Below, one piece after another: positions 25,718-36,400 of a stretch of DNA of 64,000 nt. The notes under the pieces were generated by a model, which did no database searches, was not told where the DNA came from, and was given only the letters and a program-made list of their open reading frames with translations. Every line of letters starts with the position of its first letter. The first letter of the stretch is position 1. A program made the translations under genes and the position numbers. Source of the stretch: Sporocytophaga myxococcoides DSM 11118 (GTDB taxonomy: Bacteria > Bacteroidota > Bacteroidia > Cytophagales > Cytophagaceae); the NCBI RefSeq assembly GCF_000426725.1, contig NZ_AUFX01000014.1, positions 62,001 to 126,000 on the forward strand, written 5' to 3'.

Positions 25718-26236
25718 TTAACTCCTGAATTTTTTTGTACAAACTTCCATTAATCTGATCAATGCTTCAATGCCTTCTCCTTTTTTTAATTCGGCCATTA
25801 CTTCCAGAATATTTTTATTGTTTTCTGAAAAGATTCCGAACCGGCATTTTGCTTTGCTTGCAGATAAAATATTTTCGAAAGGCAAAAATGGTGAAATATT
25901 AATAGAATATAAATAGTCGAATTCGGTTTTTATAAAATTATTTATTTTCTCGTCCCGATAAGTACCATTCCATTTTATTTCACTAAATGAAATTCTTGTA
26001 AAAGGAAAATCAAAGGCACAATTATTGGTCATTGAATTGCAGATGATTACTACTTTTTTCCCCTCTTTAATCAGACTTTTCACAAATTGAGATATCAGCT
26101 CATTGCCTTTGGGGTTTTCGTTGCTGATAAGAATCCCGACCGTTGAAGATTCTTCATAACTCAGACTTTCCCTTTTGGCTTTGTTATTTTTTCTGTTGTA
26201 ATAAGTTCTAACTCTTAAAAAAAGCTTTTTAATCAT
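25718..26236 (-). CDS. DUF6913 family protein
   Basis: 172 residues. It has a basic N-terminus (MIKKLFLRVRTYYNRKNNKAK) and a Rossmann-like core (TVGILISNENPKGNELISQF, KVVIICNSMTN). Further on are FDYLYSINISPF and a late CRFGIFSENN strand; the last two match the DUF6913 pattern of small Bacteroidota proteins commonly found between ligA and dapA. The function is unknown. Spacing is 6 bases to ligA and 3 to dapA, indicating translation from one message. There is no signal peptide. Confidence 0.75.
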   Translation of the reverse strand: MIKKLFLRVRTYYNRKNNKAKRESLSYEESSTVGILISNENPKGNELISQFVKSLIKEGKKVVIICNSMTNNCAFDFPFTRISFSEIKWNGTYRDEKINNFIKTEFDYLYSINISPFLPFENILSASKAKCRFGIFSENNKNILEVMAELKKGEGIEALIRLMEVCTKKFRS

Positions 26237-26242
26237 CTTTAA

Positions 26243-28249
<2,007 letters not shown>

Positions 28250-28450
28250 CTATTATTAAATGAATTGTTTTTAAATTTTTCTAAGTTATAATTATACAAA
28301 AATAAACCGGGAATAGGCATTTTAAAAAAATATCACTGTTAATCAACTAATAGTTTTTCAGATAAGTAATTGATTATAGTGATTTAAAGGATTTTCAATG
28401 GTAATTGATATAATTAATATAAATAAAGTTACATTTTAAAATTTATTGTG

Positions 28451-29029
28451 ATGGGAAATATTAAAGTACACGAGCTGATAGAAAATCGTTGGAGTCCAAG
28501 AGCTTATCTATCAAAAGAGGTGGAGAATGAAAAACTTCAAAGGATCTTTGAAGCTTCCAGGAGAGCGCCTTCGGCAATGAACGAACAGCCTTGGAGGTAT
28601 GTCGTCGGATTAAAAAAAGATGTCAATGTATGGAAAAGCATAGCAGATAGTTTGAATGAAAGCAATCAGATTTGGGCTCAACATGCTCCGGTTTTAATTC
28701 TGACTTTAGTCAAAAAACATTATACCCGAAATGGTTCTGAAAATACCAGCAGACATTATGATCTTGGGCAATCAGTGGCATATCTTTCTATTCAGGCGAC
28801 AAACGAAGGCCTATTTTTACATCAGATGGGAGGTTTTTCCCGTGAAAAAGCAATTGAAAATTTACAGATTCCAGAAGAATTCGAACCTGTGACTGTAATT
28901 GCTTTGGGCTATAAGGGAGATCTTAATTCTTTGCCTCCAAATTTGCAGGAACGTGAAAAGCAAATGGTAAATAGGTTTCCTATCAATGAGTTAGTCTTTT
29001 CCGGATGGGGCGAAAAGCTTTTTGAATAG
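28451..29029 (+). CDS. nitroreductase family protein
   Basis: 192 residues, from ATG 28451 (a GTG directly before it is less likely). It is an FMN-dependent NAD(P)H oxidoreductase of the nitroreductase fold. RWSPRAY (about 13-19) and FEASRRAPSAMNEQPWRYVV bind FMN. HYDLGQSVAYLSIQATNEGL forms the central helix, and VTVIALGYKG the late strand. The physiological substrate is unknown; family members reduce quinones, nitro compounds or flavins. It is a single gene with upstream AT-rich sequence and no evident operon partner. Confidence 0.9.
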   Translation: MGNIKVHELIENRWSPRAYLSKEVENEKLQRIFEASRRAPSAMNEQPWRYVVGLKKDVNVWKSIADSLNESNQIWAQHAPVLILTLVKKHYTRNGSENTSRHYDLGQSVAYLSIQATNEGLFLHQMGGFSREKAIENLQIPEEFEPVTVIALGYKGDLNSLPPNLQEREKQMVNRFPINELVFSGWGEKLFE

Positions 29030-29105
29030 GGAAGGCGGTTAACAAAATTAAAATCTCTCTTGTTATATTTTAAAAGTTCTTAAACAAAATCACAGGAGGG
29101 TAACG

Positions 29106-29411
29106 ATGATTTTCGATATAAAGCATGATGGGAAGAGTCAGAAATTCTTTATCGTTATAAATGGAAAGGAATGCAATTTAAAGTATGAAAAACTTTCCGA
29201 TCAGATTTTTGAGGTCAAACAAATGTTTGTTCCAAAAAATTTGAGAGGCCAGGGAATTGCAGGTAGAATTGTGGAATTTTCTCTAAATTTTGCCAAAAAA
29301 AATTTTATTAAGATAAGAACGTCTTGTTCCTATATTCACAATTTCATAGAAAAAAGAAGAGAGTTTAAGGAGTTGTTGGTAACAGCGTCCAAAGAGCCTG
29401 CCGTAATTTAA
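29106..29411 (+). CDS. small GNAT-type N-acetyltransferase (YjdJ-like)
   Basis: 101 residues. The acetyl-CoA loop RGQGIAGRIVEFSLNFAK (about 47-64) and the following CSYIHNFIEKRREF are hallmarks of the minimal GNAT subfamily that acts as single-domain acetyltransferases. The start is supported by a strong Shine-Dalgarno AGGAGG 7 bases upstream, unusual in a phylum that relies little on such sites. The acceptor is unknown. Confidence 0.85.
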   Translation: MIFDIKHDGKSQKFFIVINGKECNLKYEKLSDQIFEVKQMFVPKNLRGQGIAGRIVEFSLNFAKKNFIKIRTSCSYIHNFIEKRREFKELLVTASKEPAVI

Positions 29412-29522
29412 TAACCCTGGTTAATCTTCAAAAATCAATCAACTTCATCCTGATTTTTCAATTCAGAAAATATTTATTAGTAATTTCGTTTAGATTACTA
29501 AAATATGGATTGACAAATCCGG

Positions 29523-30218
29523 ATGAAGATGTTTTGGAAAAAGTGTGTTAGAATAATTAAACTGACTGTGATTTTTTTTCTGGTCAGTACCTTGTTTTCT
29601 GTTATTATGTTAAGATTTATTCCCCCAATAGCAACACCATTAATGATCATCAGGTGTGGTGAACAGATCTGGAATGGTAAATCTCTAAAACTTAAAAAAG
29701 ACTGGGTATCTTTTGATCAAATCTCTCCTAATTTAAAAAGGGCTGTAATTGCATCAGAAGATCAGCGATTTATGGATCATTTTGGATTTGACTTTGATGC
29801 TATAAAAAAGGCTATGAAGTACAATAAAAAAGGGAAGAAAAAAGTAGTAGGTGCCAGTACAATTAGTCAGCAGGTTGCAAAAAATGTTTTTCTCTGGCCT
29901 TCCAGATCATGGTTAAGAAAAGGGTTTGAAGTTTATTTCACTGTTCTTATAGAAATATTCTGGAGTAAGGAAAGAATACTTGAAGTTTACCTTAATATTG
30001 TAGAGCTGGGTAATGGAATTTATGGCGCAGAGGCAGCTTCAAAATACTATTACAGTATCAATGCAAAAAAACTTTCAAAAGATCAGGCGGCCTTATTAGC
30101 AGCAATATTACCAAATCCCTTAAAATGGTCTCCAACCAAGCCTTCAATGTATATTTTAAAGAGAAGAAATTGGATTAGACAGAATATGGCAAGAATGGGA
30201 AAGGTCGAGTTTTCCTGA
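29523..30218 (+). CDS. mtgA: monofunctional peptidoglycan glycosyltransferase
   Basis: 231 residues. It polymerises lipid II into glycan strands at the periplasmic face. One N-terminal transmembrane anchor (about 10-30) precedes a GT51 domain. The catalytic Glu lies in ASEDQRFMDHFGFDFDAI. GASTISQQVAKNVFLW, the KERILEVYLNIVELGNGIYG segment with the second Glu, and DQAALLAAILPNP are all intact. There is no transpeptidase domain, unlike PBP1A at 34112. The gene converges on glgB with a shared terminator. Confidence 0.95.
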   Translation: MKMFWKKCVRIIKLTVIFFLVSTLFSVIMLRFIPPIATPLMIIRCGEQIWNGKSLKLKKDWVSFDQISPNLKRAVIASEDQRFMDHFGFDFDAIKKAMKYNKKGKKKVVGASTISQQVAKNVFLWPSRSWLRKGFEVYFTVLIEIFWSKERILEVYLNIVELGNGIYGAEAASKYYYSINAKKLSKDQAALLAAILPNPLKWSPTKPSMYILKRRNWIRQNMARMGKVEFS

Positions 30219-30242
30219 TATAATGGCAAAATTCCTTTCAAT

Positions 30243-30279
30243 AAAAAGGGTTCGAATATTTATCCGAACCCTTTTTTTT
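30243..30279. terminator. bidirectional terminator between mtgA and glgB
   Basis: AAAGGGTTCG pairs with CGAACCCTTT around a 10-base AT loop, followed by T8; the A run on the other side allows use by the convergent glgB. Confidence 0.9.
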
Positions 30280-30295
30280 ATTTTAGTATTTAATA

Positions 30296-32308
30296 TCAAT
30301 CTATTTTTTTCATAACCAAAGCTGTTCTGTTGGTCAGGTAAATACTTAATGACTGGAATTCATCAGTTTCATGGATAAAATCCGTATCAACTCTTCCAAA
30401 TCCACCAAATTCCTTTTCATCTGAATTTAGGATGATTTTATACTTACCCATTTCTGGAGCTCTGAACCGATAACCAAAAATAGAATTTCCAATACTGAAG
30501 TTAAATATAAATACAAGGTTATTTCTTTCGAATATGATGACCTTATTCGCAGAGTCCATATTGATTTGTCTTCCGTTTAAAGCGGAAACAATATGGTTTT
30601 CTTTTATGCAATGAACCATTGCCCTATCAAAGTTTGCAAGGTATTGGTATTTCAGATTTTTGCTGTCAACCAATGTCCATTGTCTGCGAGCGTATTTGTA
30701 ACTCCAGTTGTTTCCTTGTCTAGGAAAATCTATCCATTCTGGGTGACCGAATTCATTTCCCATAAAGTTGAGATATCCTTCTCCTCCCAATGATATGGTG
30801 AATAAACGGATCATTTTATGAAGGGCAATCCCTCTGTCAATAACTACATTAGGATCATCAACCAGCATATGGAAGTACATCTCCTTGTCCATAAGCCAGA
30901 ATGCAAGTGTTTTGTCACCAACAAGCGCCTGATCATGAGATTCTGCATAAGCAATTGTTTTTTCCTTCCATCTACGGTTGCTTAATACTGACCACATTTC
31001 ATTAATGTCCCAGTCTTCGTCAGATTTCTCCTTTAATATTTTTATCCAGTAATCCGGAATACCCATTGCAAGTCTGTAATCAAAACCAAGGCCACCTTCT
31101 TCTACTGTTCTGCAAAGGCCAGGCATTCCACTCACATCTTCTGCTATAGAAATTGCATTCGGATTTACTTCTTTAATTAATTCATTAGCTAGCTGCAGAT
31201 AGGTGATGGCATCCCATTCTACATCATTTTTAAAATATTTGTCATAATGATCGAAGGAGGTAGAGCCATGATGAAAGTATAGCATTGATGTAACGCCATC
31301 AAATCTAAACCCATCAAACTTGTATTCTTCCAGCCAGAATTTAACATTGCTTAGCAGAAATTGCTTCACTTCCCATTTTCCATAATCAAAGATTTTGGAG
31401 TCCCATCCTTCATGATAACCTCTTCCTCCGGAATGGAAATACTGATGATCCGTTCCGTCGAATTCATTAAGTCCTTCAGAAAGATTTTTTACTGCATGAG
31501 AATGAACAATGTCCATAATAACGGCAATTCCCAACTCATGTGCTTTACCAATAAGGTATTTTAGATCCTCAGGATTTCCAAAGCGAGAGGAAGCTGCAAA
31601 AAAGTTAGATACGTGGTAGCCGAAAGACCCATAGTATGGGTGTTCCATTACTGCCATCAACTGAATTGCATTGTATCCATAGTCCTTAATTCTAGGAAGC
31701 ACTTCATCGGCAAATTCGATATAAGTCCCAAGCCCTTCTTTTTCCTGAGCCATTCCTACATGGGCCTCGTAGATTAAAGGTTCATTGAGAACATCCTGAA
31801 GATTCAGGTTGTATGGCCCCCATTGGAATGGAAAAGACTCAAACCAAAGCTGTCCGCTAAAGTCATAAGTCTGGGGATCCTGAATGACCTTTTGCATATA
31901 GGCAGGAATTCTGTCCATCGCGCCATTATTGGCTACTATGTGAACTTTAATCCTGCTTCCATGAACAAAAGTATCTTTATATTGATCATAAGGAAGAAAA
32001 ATTTCCCAATCTCCTCTAGGATTCCTAGTAAGAGAATGAGAACCTCTGTTCCAATGATTAAAGTCTCCGGTTAAGAACAGCTGATGAGCTTTAGGGGCCC
32101 ATTCTCTGTACCACCATCCGTTTTTTTCATTATCAAAGTTAACCCCATAGTATTTATGAGCGTCAGCAAAATTGCTAAGGCTACCGTATGCCTTTTGAAT
32201 TTCACTCAAAGCATTATGAAATCGTTCAAGACGAGCTTCAACGTCATGATTATAGGGTTCCAACCAGGGATCGTCCTGGATAAGAGGCAGTTTTTCTTTT
32301 TCCTTCAC
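30296..32308 (-). CDS. glgB: 1,4-alpha-glucan branching enzyme, eukaryote-like GH13
   Basis: 670 residues. It makes alpha-1,6 branches in glycogen. An N-terminal CBM48 (about 60-165) precedes the GH13 barrel with nucleophile D337 in DGFRFDGVTSMLY and acid/base E390 in SIAEDVSGMPG. YAESHDQALVGDK carries the third carboxylate. The barrel segments (DGTDHQYFHSG, SNVKFWLEEYKFDGFRFDG, LGGEGYLNFMGNEFGHPEW) are strikingly close to the mammalian GBE1 type, rather than the E. coli GlgB type. The usual bacterial N1 domain is lacking. The glycogen debranching enzyme at 54610 is the only other glycogen gene in the window. Confidence 0.95.
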   Translation of the reverse strand: MKEKEKLPLIQDDPWLEPYNHDVEARLERFHNALSEIQKAYGSLSNFADAHKYYGVNFDNEKNGWWYREWAPKAHQLFLTGDFNHWNRGSHSLTRNPRGDWEIFLPYDQYKDTFVHGSRIKVHIVANNGAMDRIPAYMQKVIQDPQTYDFSGQLWFESFPFQWGPYNLNLQDVLNEPLIYEAHVGMAQEKEGLGTYIEFADEVLPRIKDYGYNAIQLMAVMEHPYYGSFGYHVSNFFAASSRFGNPEDLKYLIGKAHELGIAVIMDIVHSHAVKNLSEGLNEFDGTDHQYFHSGGRGYHEGWDSKIFDYGKWEVKQFLLSNVKFWLEEYKFDGFRFDGVTSMLYFHHGSTSFDHYDKYFKNDVEWDAITYLQLANELIKEVNPNAISIAEDVSGMPGLCRTVEEGGLGFDYRLAMGIPDYWIKILKEKSDEDWDINEMWSVLSNRRWKEKTIAYAESHDQALVGDKTLAFWLMDKEMYFHMLVDDPNVVIDRGIALHKMIRLFTISLGGEGYLNFMGNEFGHPEWIDFPRQGNNWSYKYARRQWTLVDSKNLKYQYLANFDRAMVHCIKENHIVSALNGRQINMDSANKVIIFERNNLVFIFNFSIGNSIFGYRFRAPEMGKYKIILNSDEKEFGGFGRVDTDFIHETDEFQSLSIYLTNRTALVMKKID

Positions 32309-32394
32309 TGTGATATAAAAAAGTTATGTTAGCTTAATAATACACGCTATAACTCTAATATAAAAATTATTGTTTAGAGAATTTGATAACTTCT

Positions 32395-32742
32395 TTAATC
32401 AATAATATTTAACTCATCTTCTGAGGTGCCAATTCTAGCAATAAGTAATTGTTGAGTAATTGCTGAAGAAGCTACTAATGGTCTCTTGTGAAGATTGATA
32501 GATTTTCTGATATATCGGATATCTACCTTTTTGGTTGTCTCTTTATCTACGGTTTTTACACTGTCTGCATTCAGAGAGTCTTTTGGAGTAGGGTCTGGTA
32601 TGGATCTTGAACTTAATGTGTCTGTTTTTTTCTCAGGCAATGGCCTGTTCACTTTATCTGTTTGTCCATTATATGGACTGCAGGCAAATACATTTCCCAA
32701 AAAGAAAATTAAAATGAAGATATTCAATTTAATATGTGACAT
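32395..32742 (-). CDS. small putative lipoprotein, unknown
   Basis: 115 residues. A signal peptide with lipobox VFAC (Cys at 21) predicts lipid attachment. The mature part is a polar, Pro/Asp/Lys-rich linker (TDKVNRPLPEKKTDTLSSRS..., about 25-70), then a helical basic end with RYIRKSINLHKRPLVASSAI. No domain is recognised. An equally long ORF lies on the opposite strand (32495-32842), but lacks an export signal and is treated as a shadow. It sits upstream of glgB on the same strand, with an 86-base gap. Confidence 0.6.
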   Translation of the reverse strand: MSHIKLNIFILIFFLGNVFACSPYNGQTDKVNRPLPEKKTDTLSSRSIPDPTPKDSLNADSVKTVDKETTKKVDIRYIRKSINLHKRPLVASSAITQQLLIARIGTSEDELNIID

Positions 32743-32903
32743 AATTCCCTCCTTGAAATGGTGCTGTATTAGTTTAAAACAAAAACTATGCAGTTTGTTT
32801 AATCAAAAAGGGTTTCGAAAAATGCAAGTTGGATTTAACTAATATTTAATTAGGAAAATCAGTAAGTTATGTTAAGTGGTAATGAAATAATCAGTGAAAA
32901 AAA

Positions 32904-33284
32904 TTATTCTACATCTTCAGATAAATTATTTAGGTGAAGCTCATTTACTGAAAGTGTCTCTGAATCTACATCCATTACAAAAGACTTGTATTTACCGTCT
33001 TGTTGTTTAAATCGAATAAGACAACGTTGGTTTGTTTCCCATTCAAAGTTGACAGTCTTTTCGTTTAGATCAGAAGAATAAATTTCAGTGGACGGAGCTT
33101 CAGATAATTCCATTCCTTTCAAACCAAAGCGCACCGTGAAAGGATCAACAAGATTGGGCTTTATACCTGAAATAAAAATAGAAAGCGAGCCATCGGGAGA
33201 GGATGAATAAATACTCATTTCTTTCTTGCCTGTGCAGGAATAAAGCGCAAGTGAGACTAGAAAAGAAATAAGAATCTGTTTCAT
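32904..33284 (-). CDS. small putative lipoprotein with beta-rich domain
   Basis: 126 residues. The lipobox LYSC (Cys at 17) follows a short hydrophobic signal (MKQILISFLVSLALYSC). The mature part begins SSPDGSLSIFISG and reads as a small beta sandwich resembling the N-terminal module of Bacteroidota glycoside hydrolase 97-type proteins, where a S-P-D-G-x-(L/I) start is common; this is a weak similarity. It ends in an acidic tail. The first codon is preceded by AAGGAGG at 33285-33291 on the minus strand (complement of cctcctt), a good ribosome site. Function unknown. Confidence 0.6.
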   Translation of the reverse strand: MKQILISFLVSLALYSCTGKKEMSIYSSSPDGSLSIFISGIKPNLVDPFTVRFGLKGMELSEAPSTEIYSSDLNEKTVNFEWETNQRCLIRFKQQDGKYKSFVMDVDSETLSVNELHLNNLSEDVE

Positions 33285-33535
33285 TTAAGGAGGTGTGTAA
33301 ATTGATAATCAAACCTAAATAAAATGGTAGTTAAACACAAGAATATAATAAAAAAAAAGATATGCATATCACTTACTTTCAGTGGTTAAATTTAGAATAT
33401 AAAGATTGGGATAGTGAAGCTTCATTTTAAAGATAACTTCATTCAGATTTTGTTTTATCATCCTGGACTGTATCTTTAAATTTTAGAGATGAAAATGAAC
33501 TTATTGGACACAAACCTTATTTAAATTCAAGTGCT

Positions 33536-34054
33536 ATGAAAAAGATATTTTGGGTATTATTCTTTCCTGTCGTCCTTTTGTCAAGCTTCAAGCCAAAGGA
33601 AACGACTTTGGAAACTAACAAAGGAGTTAAGGAGGCGGCACCTGATTTTACCCTTACTGATATTAATGGTAAGAAAGTTTCATTGAGCGACTTTAAAGGA
33701 AAAGTAGTTTACATGGATGTCTGGGCTACCTGGTGCGGTCCTTGTATGGAGGCAATTGCGTTGTCACATGAGCCTAAACAGGAATTCCTCGAGAATCCCG
33801 ATGTAGTTTTTTTGTATATTTCTATTGATCGTGAAAAAGATAAATGGAAAAAAGTCGTTAAGAGAAAAGGAATTGAAGGAATTCACGTTCATTCTTATGA
33901 AGGAAACGAGGGGGAAATCATTGCTAAATATGGAGTTGTTTCAATTCCCCGCTTTATCCTGATTGATAAAAATGGAAATATTGCGGATCCGAATGCCAAA
34001 GCTCCTTTCGAAGACGGTTGGTCAGAGGATATTAAAAAATTACTTACACAATAG
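33536..34054 (+). CDS. TlpA-type thioredoxin-fold protein
   Basis: 172 residues. An N-terminal hydrophobic export signal (MKKIFWVLFFPVVLLSSF) is followed by an AhpC/TSA-Redoxin fold with the active site WCGPC (C67, C70) after YMDVWAT. The cis-proline is present in VVSIPRFILID. It is a periplasmic thiol-disulfide oxidoreductase, acting on cytochrome c maturation factors or on disulfide-containing exported proteins; the target is unknown. A terminator separates it from PBP1A, which begins 57 bases later. Confidence 0.9.
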   Translation: MKKIFWVLFFPVVLLSSFKPKETTLETNKGVKEAAPDFTLTDINGKKVSLSDFKGKVVYMDVWATWCGPCMEAIALSHEPKQEFLENPDVVFLYISIDREKDKWKKVVKRKGIEGIHVHSYEGNEGEIIAKYGVVSIPRFILIDKNGNIADPNAKAPFEDGWSEDIKKLLTQ

Positions 34055-34084
34055 TATTGGTATTGACTAAAAGACATTTTAAAT

Positions 34085-34109
34085 TGGGTTCTTTTTAGAA
34101 CCCTTTTTT
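34085..34109 (+). terminator. terminator between tlpA-like gene and PBP1A gene
   Basis: GGGTTCTTTTTAGAACCC, a 7-bp stem with a small T-rich loop, is followed by T6; it ends 2 bases before the PBP1A start codon, so the PBP1A promoter must lie upstream or inside. Confidence 0.75.
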
Positions 34110-34111
34110 GT

Positions 34112-36343
34112 ATGATTAGCTTTAAAGACAAAAAGATTAAATTCCTTTGGGTAGGATTTTGGAGCTTGGCTCTATTCATTGCATTATTCATTTTCTCTAT
34201 TTCCATAAACCTTTTCGGTTTGTTTGGTAAAATTCCTTCTCTGGAAATTCTTGAAAATCCAAAAAGTGATCTGTCATCAGAAGTTTATACTGAAGACCAT
34301 GTGCTGATGGGAAAGTATTTTAAGTTTAATAGATCAAACGCAGATTACAAAGATCTTCCTGTTGATTTGGTTAATGCTCTGATTGCTACGGAAGACGTTC
34401 GTTTTTACAAGCATTCTGGGGTCGATTTTAAAGGTACTTTTGCTATTTTTCTCTATGCAGTTACATTTCAGAAAAGGGGCTCGAGCACTTTGAGTCAGCA
34501 GTTGGCCAAAAATCTTTTCCAAATGAGGCAGTCAAAAGAATATCAGGGCCCTCTGAGCAAGTTTATGCCAGTGGTGAAATTCAAAGAAATTATCACCGCG
34601 ACCAGACTTGAAAGAGCCTACACAAAGCAGGAGATTTTGAATATGTATCTTAATACTGTGGAATTCGGCAATGGGACTTATGGAATTACATCTGCTGCTA
34701 AAAAGTATTTCAATAAAAAAACATCTAAACTTAAAACCGAAGAAGCAGCCATGCTTATAGGTTTGCTTAAAGGACCAAGTGTTTATGATCCAATCAGAAA
34801 GGAGGAAAAAGCACTGAATAGAAGGAATACGGTTCTAAGTCAGATGGTAAAATACAATTATCTAAGTAAGGATCAGTTTGAAAAGCTTAAGCAGACCCCT
34901 CTTGCATTAGATATTACCTATGAAAACCAGAATACTGGTCTCGCGCCATACTTCAGAGACTATGTAGAGGATTATCTCGTTAATTGGTGCGATGAGCACG
35001 GGTATAATCTGTATGCTGATGGTTTGAAAATTTATACTACCATTAATTCAAAAATGCAGACCTATGCAGAAGATGCTGTTTCAAATCATATGACAGCACT
35101 TCAAAAGGAGTTTTTTGCAGAATGGAAAGGCAAAACTCCCTGGGCTTCAAATAAACTTGATGATAAAAAGTTTGTAGAGAGATTTGCTAAAAGATCTGAA
35201 AGATATAGAGTTTTGAAAGCAGAGCTGGGTAATAATCCAGAGCTGATTTTCAAAGAAATGAACAAGAAGGTTAAAATGAAAATCTATACACTTAAAGGAA
35301 CTCGGGATACTACTATGAGCCCAATGGATTCTGTTAGGTATTATCTTCATTTCCTTCATACAGGAATGGTTAGTATGGATCCTCATAACGGTCAGGTTAA
35401 AGCCTGGGTAGGAGATGTTAACTTCAGATATTTTAAATATGACCATGTTAAAAAAGGAGCAAGACAACCAGGTTCTACATTTAAGCCACTACTTTATGCC
35501 TATGCGATAGAGGAAAAGGGGTTAACTCCTTGCTCTAAAGTGCTGGACACACAGGTTCCATTCACAATGCCCGATGGAAAAGTATGGATTCCCAAAAACA
35601 GCAATAACAATTATTCTAATGACTATATGACTTTGCGTCTTGGAATGGCAAGGTCTGTAAATACTATCGCTGCATATCTTATGAAACTAAGCGGTCCGGA
35701 TTCTATTGTTGCTTTTGCGAAACGTCTTGGTATATCTTCTCAATTGGAAGCAGTTCCTACACTTGCACTTGGAACTAGCGACGTATCTGTTTTTGATATG
35801 ACTCAGGCCTATTGCGCTTTCGTAAATAATGGCTATAGATATGAACCATTGATGATTACGAGAATTGAAGATAAATATGGCAATGTTCTGGAAGAATTCA
35901 GAAATATTCCGCAGCAAGTTATATCTTCTGAAACCGCAGCCTCTATGGTTTATATGCTTAAGGGATCAGCTGAAGAAGATGGAGGTACAGCTAGGGACCT
36001 TGTAAGGAAATTTAATATAACAAGTGAAGTAGGAGGAAAAACCGGTACCACTCAAAACTCTGCAGATGGCTGGTTTATGGGAGTATCACCGGATTTGGTC
36101 TCGGGTGTGTGGGTTGGCGCTGATGATAAAAATATTCACTTCCCTGATATGAGATTTGGACAAGGAGCAAGAATGGCATTACCAATCTGGGGACTTTATA
36201 TGCAAAAAGTATTTGCAGATAAGAATCTTGGAGTAAAAACGAAGTTTGAAATCCCCGAATCTCTCAATGCTTCTTTTGATTGTGAATCTGCTACCGATGA
36301 GGTGGATTCCACGATAGTAGATTTACCGTCTTCCTTTGATTAA
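34112..36343 (+). CDS. penicillin-binding protein 1A (bifunctional)
   Basis: 743 residues, class A PBP. It polymerises and cross-links peptidoglycan. A single N-terminal membrane anchor (about 12-35) precedes the GT51 domain with catalytic E94 in EDVRFYKHSGVDF, and GSSTLSQQLAKNLF and QEILNMYLNTVEFGNGTYG. The transpeptidase has Ser455 in GSTFKP, the SVN motif in RSVNTIAA, and K643-T-G in GGKTGTT. A linker of about 150 residues (about 300-420) separates the two domains. ATG 34112 gives the usual short cytosolic tail. The stop is followed by a hairpin that reaches fpg. Confidence 0.95.
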   Translation: MISFKDKKIKFLWVGFWSLALFIALFIFSISINLFGLFGKIPSLEILENPKSDLSSEVYTEDHVLMGKYFKFNRSNADYKDLPVDLVNALIATEDVRFYKHSGVDFKGTFAIFLYAVTFQKRGSSTLSQQLAKNLFQMRQSKEYQGPLSKFMPVVKFKEIITATRLERAYTKQEILNMYLNTVEFGNGTYGITSAAKKYFNKKTSKLKTEEAAMLIGLLKGPSVYDPIRKEEKALNRRNTVLSQMVKYNYLSKDQFEKLKQTPLALDITYENQNTGLAPYFRDYVEDYLVNWCDEHGYNLYADGLKIYTTINSKMQTYAEDAVSNHMTALQKEFFAEWKGKTPWASNKLDDKKFVERFAKRSERYRVLKAELGNNPELIFKEMNKKVKMKIYTLKGTRDTTMSPMDSVRYYLHFLHTGMVSMDPHNGQVKAWVGDVNFRYFKYDHVKKGARQPGSTFKPLLYAYAIEEKGLTPCSKVLDTQVPFTMPDGKVWIPKNSNNNYSNDYMTLRLGMARSVNTIAAYLMKLSGPDSIVAFAKRLGISSQLEAVPTLALGTSDVSVFDMTQAYCAFVNNGYRYEPLMITRIEDKYGNVLEEFRNIPQQVISSETAASMVYMLKGSAEEDGGTARDLVRKFNITSEVGGKTGTTQNSADGWFMGVSPDLVSGVWVGADDKNIHFPDMRFGQGARMALPIWGLYMQKVFADKNLGVKTKFEIPESLNASFDCESATDEVDSTIVDLPSSFD

Positions 36344-36358
36344 CAGAAGCACGAAACA

Positions 36359-36398
36359 CTTTATTCCTTTGTTTTCTTGATAAGATAAAGGAATAAAG
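36359..36398 (+). promoter_or_regulatory. 12-bp stem-loop masking the fpg ribosome site
   Basis: CTTTATTCCTTT (36359-36370) pairs perfectly with AAAGGAATAAAG (36387-36398) around a 16-base loop. The right arm contains AAAGGA, the only purine-rich site before ATG 36401, and ends 2 bases from the start codon. No T run follows, so it fits translational control better than termination. Confidence 0.55.
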
Positions 36399-36400
36399 TT

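Noticed and set aside
32495-32842. 115-residue plus-strand ORF antisense to the lipoprotein gene
   Set aside because: It is of equal length to the minus-strand lipoprotein, but lacks a lipobox or any family motif and has a Ser/Phe-rich shadow composition.
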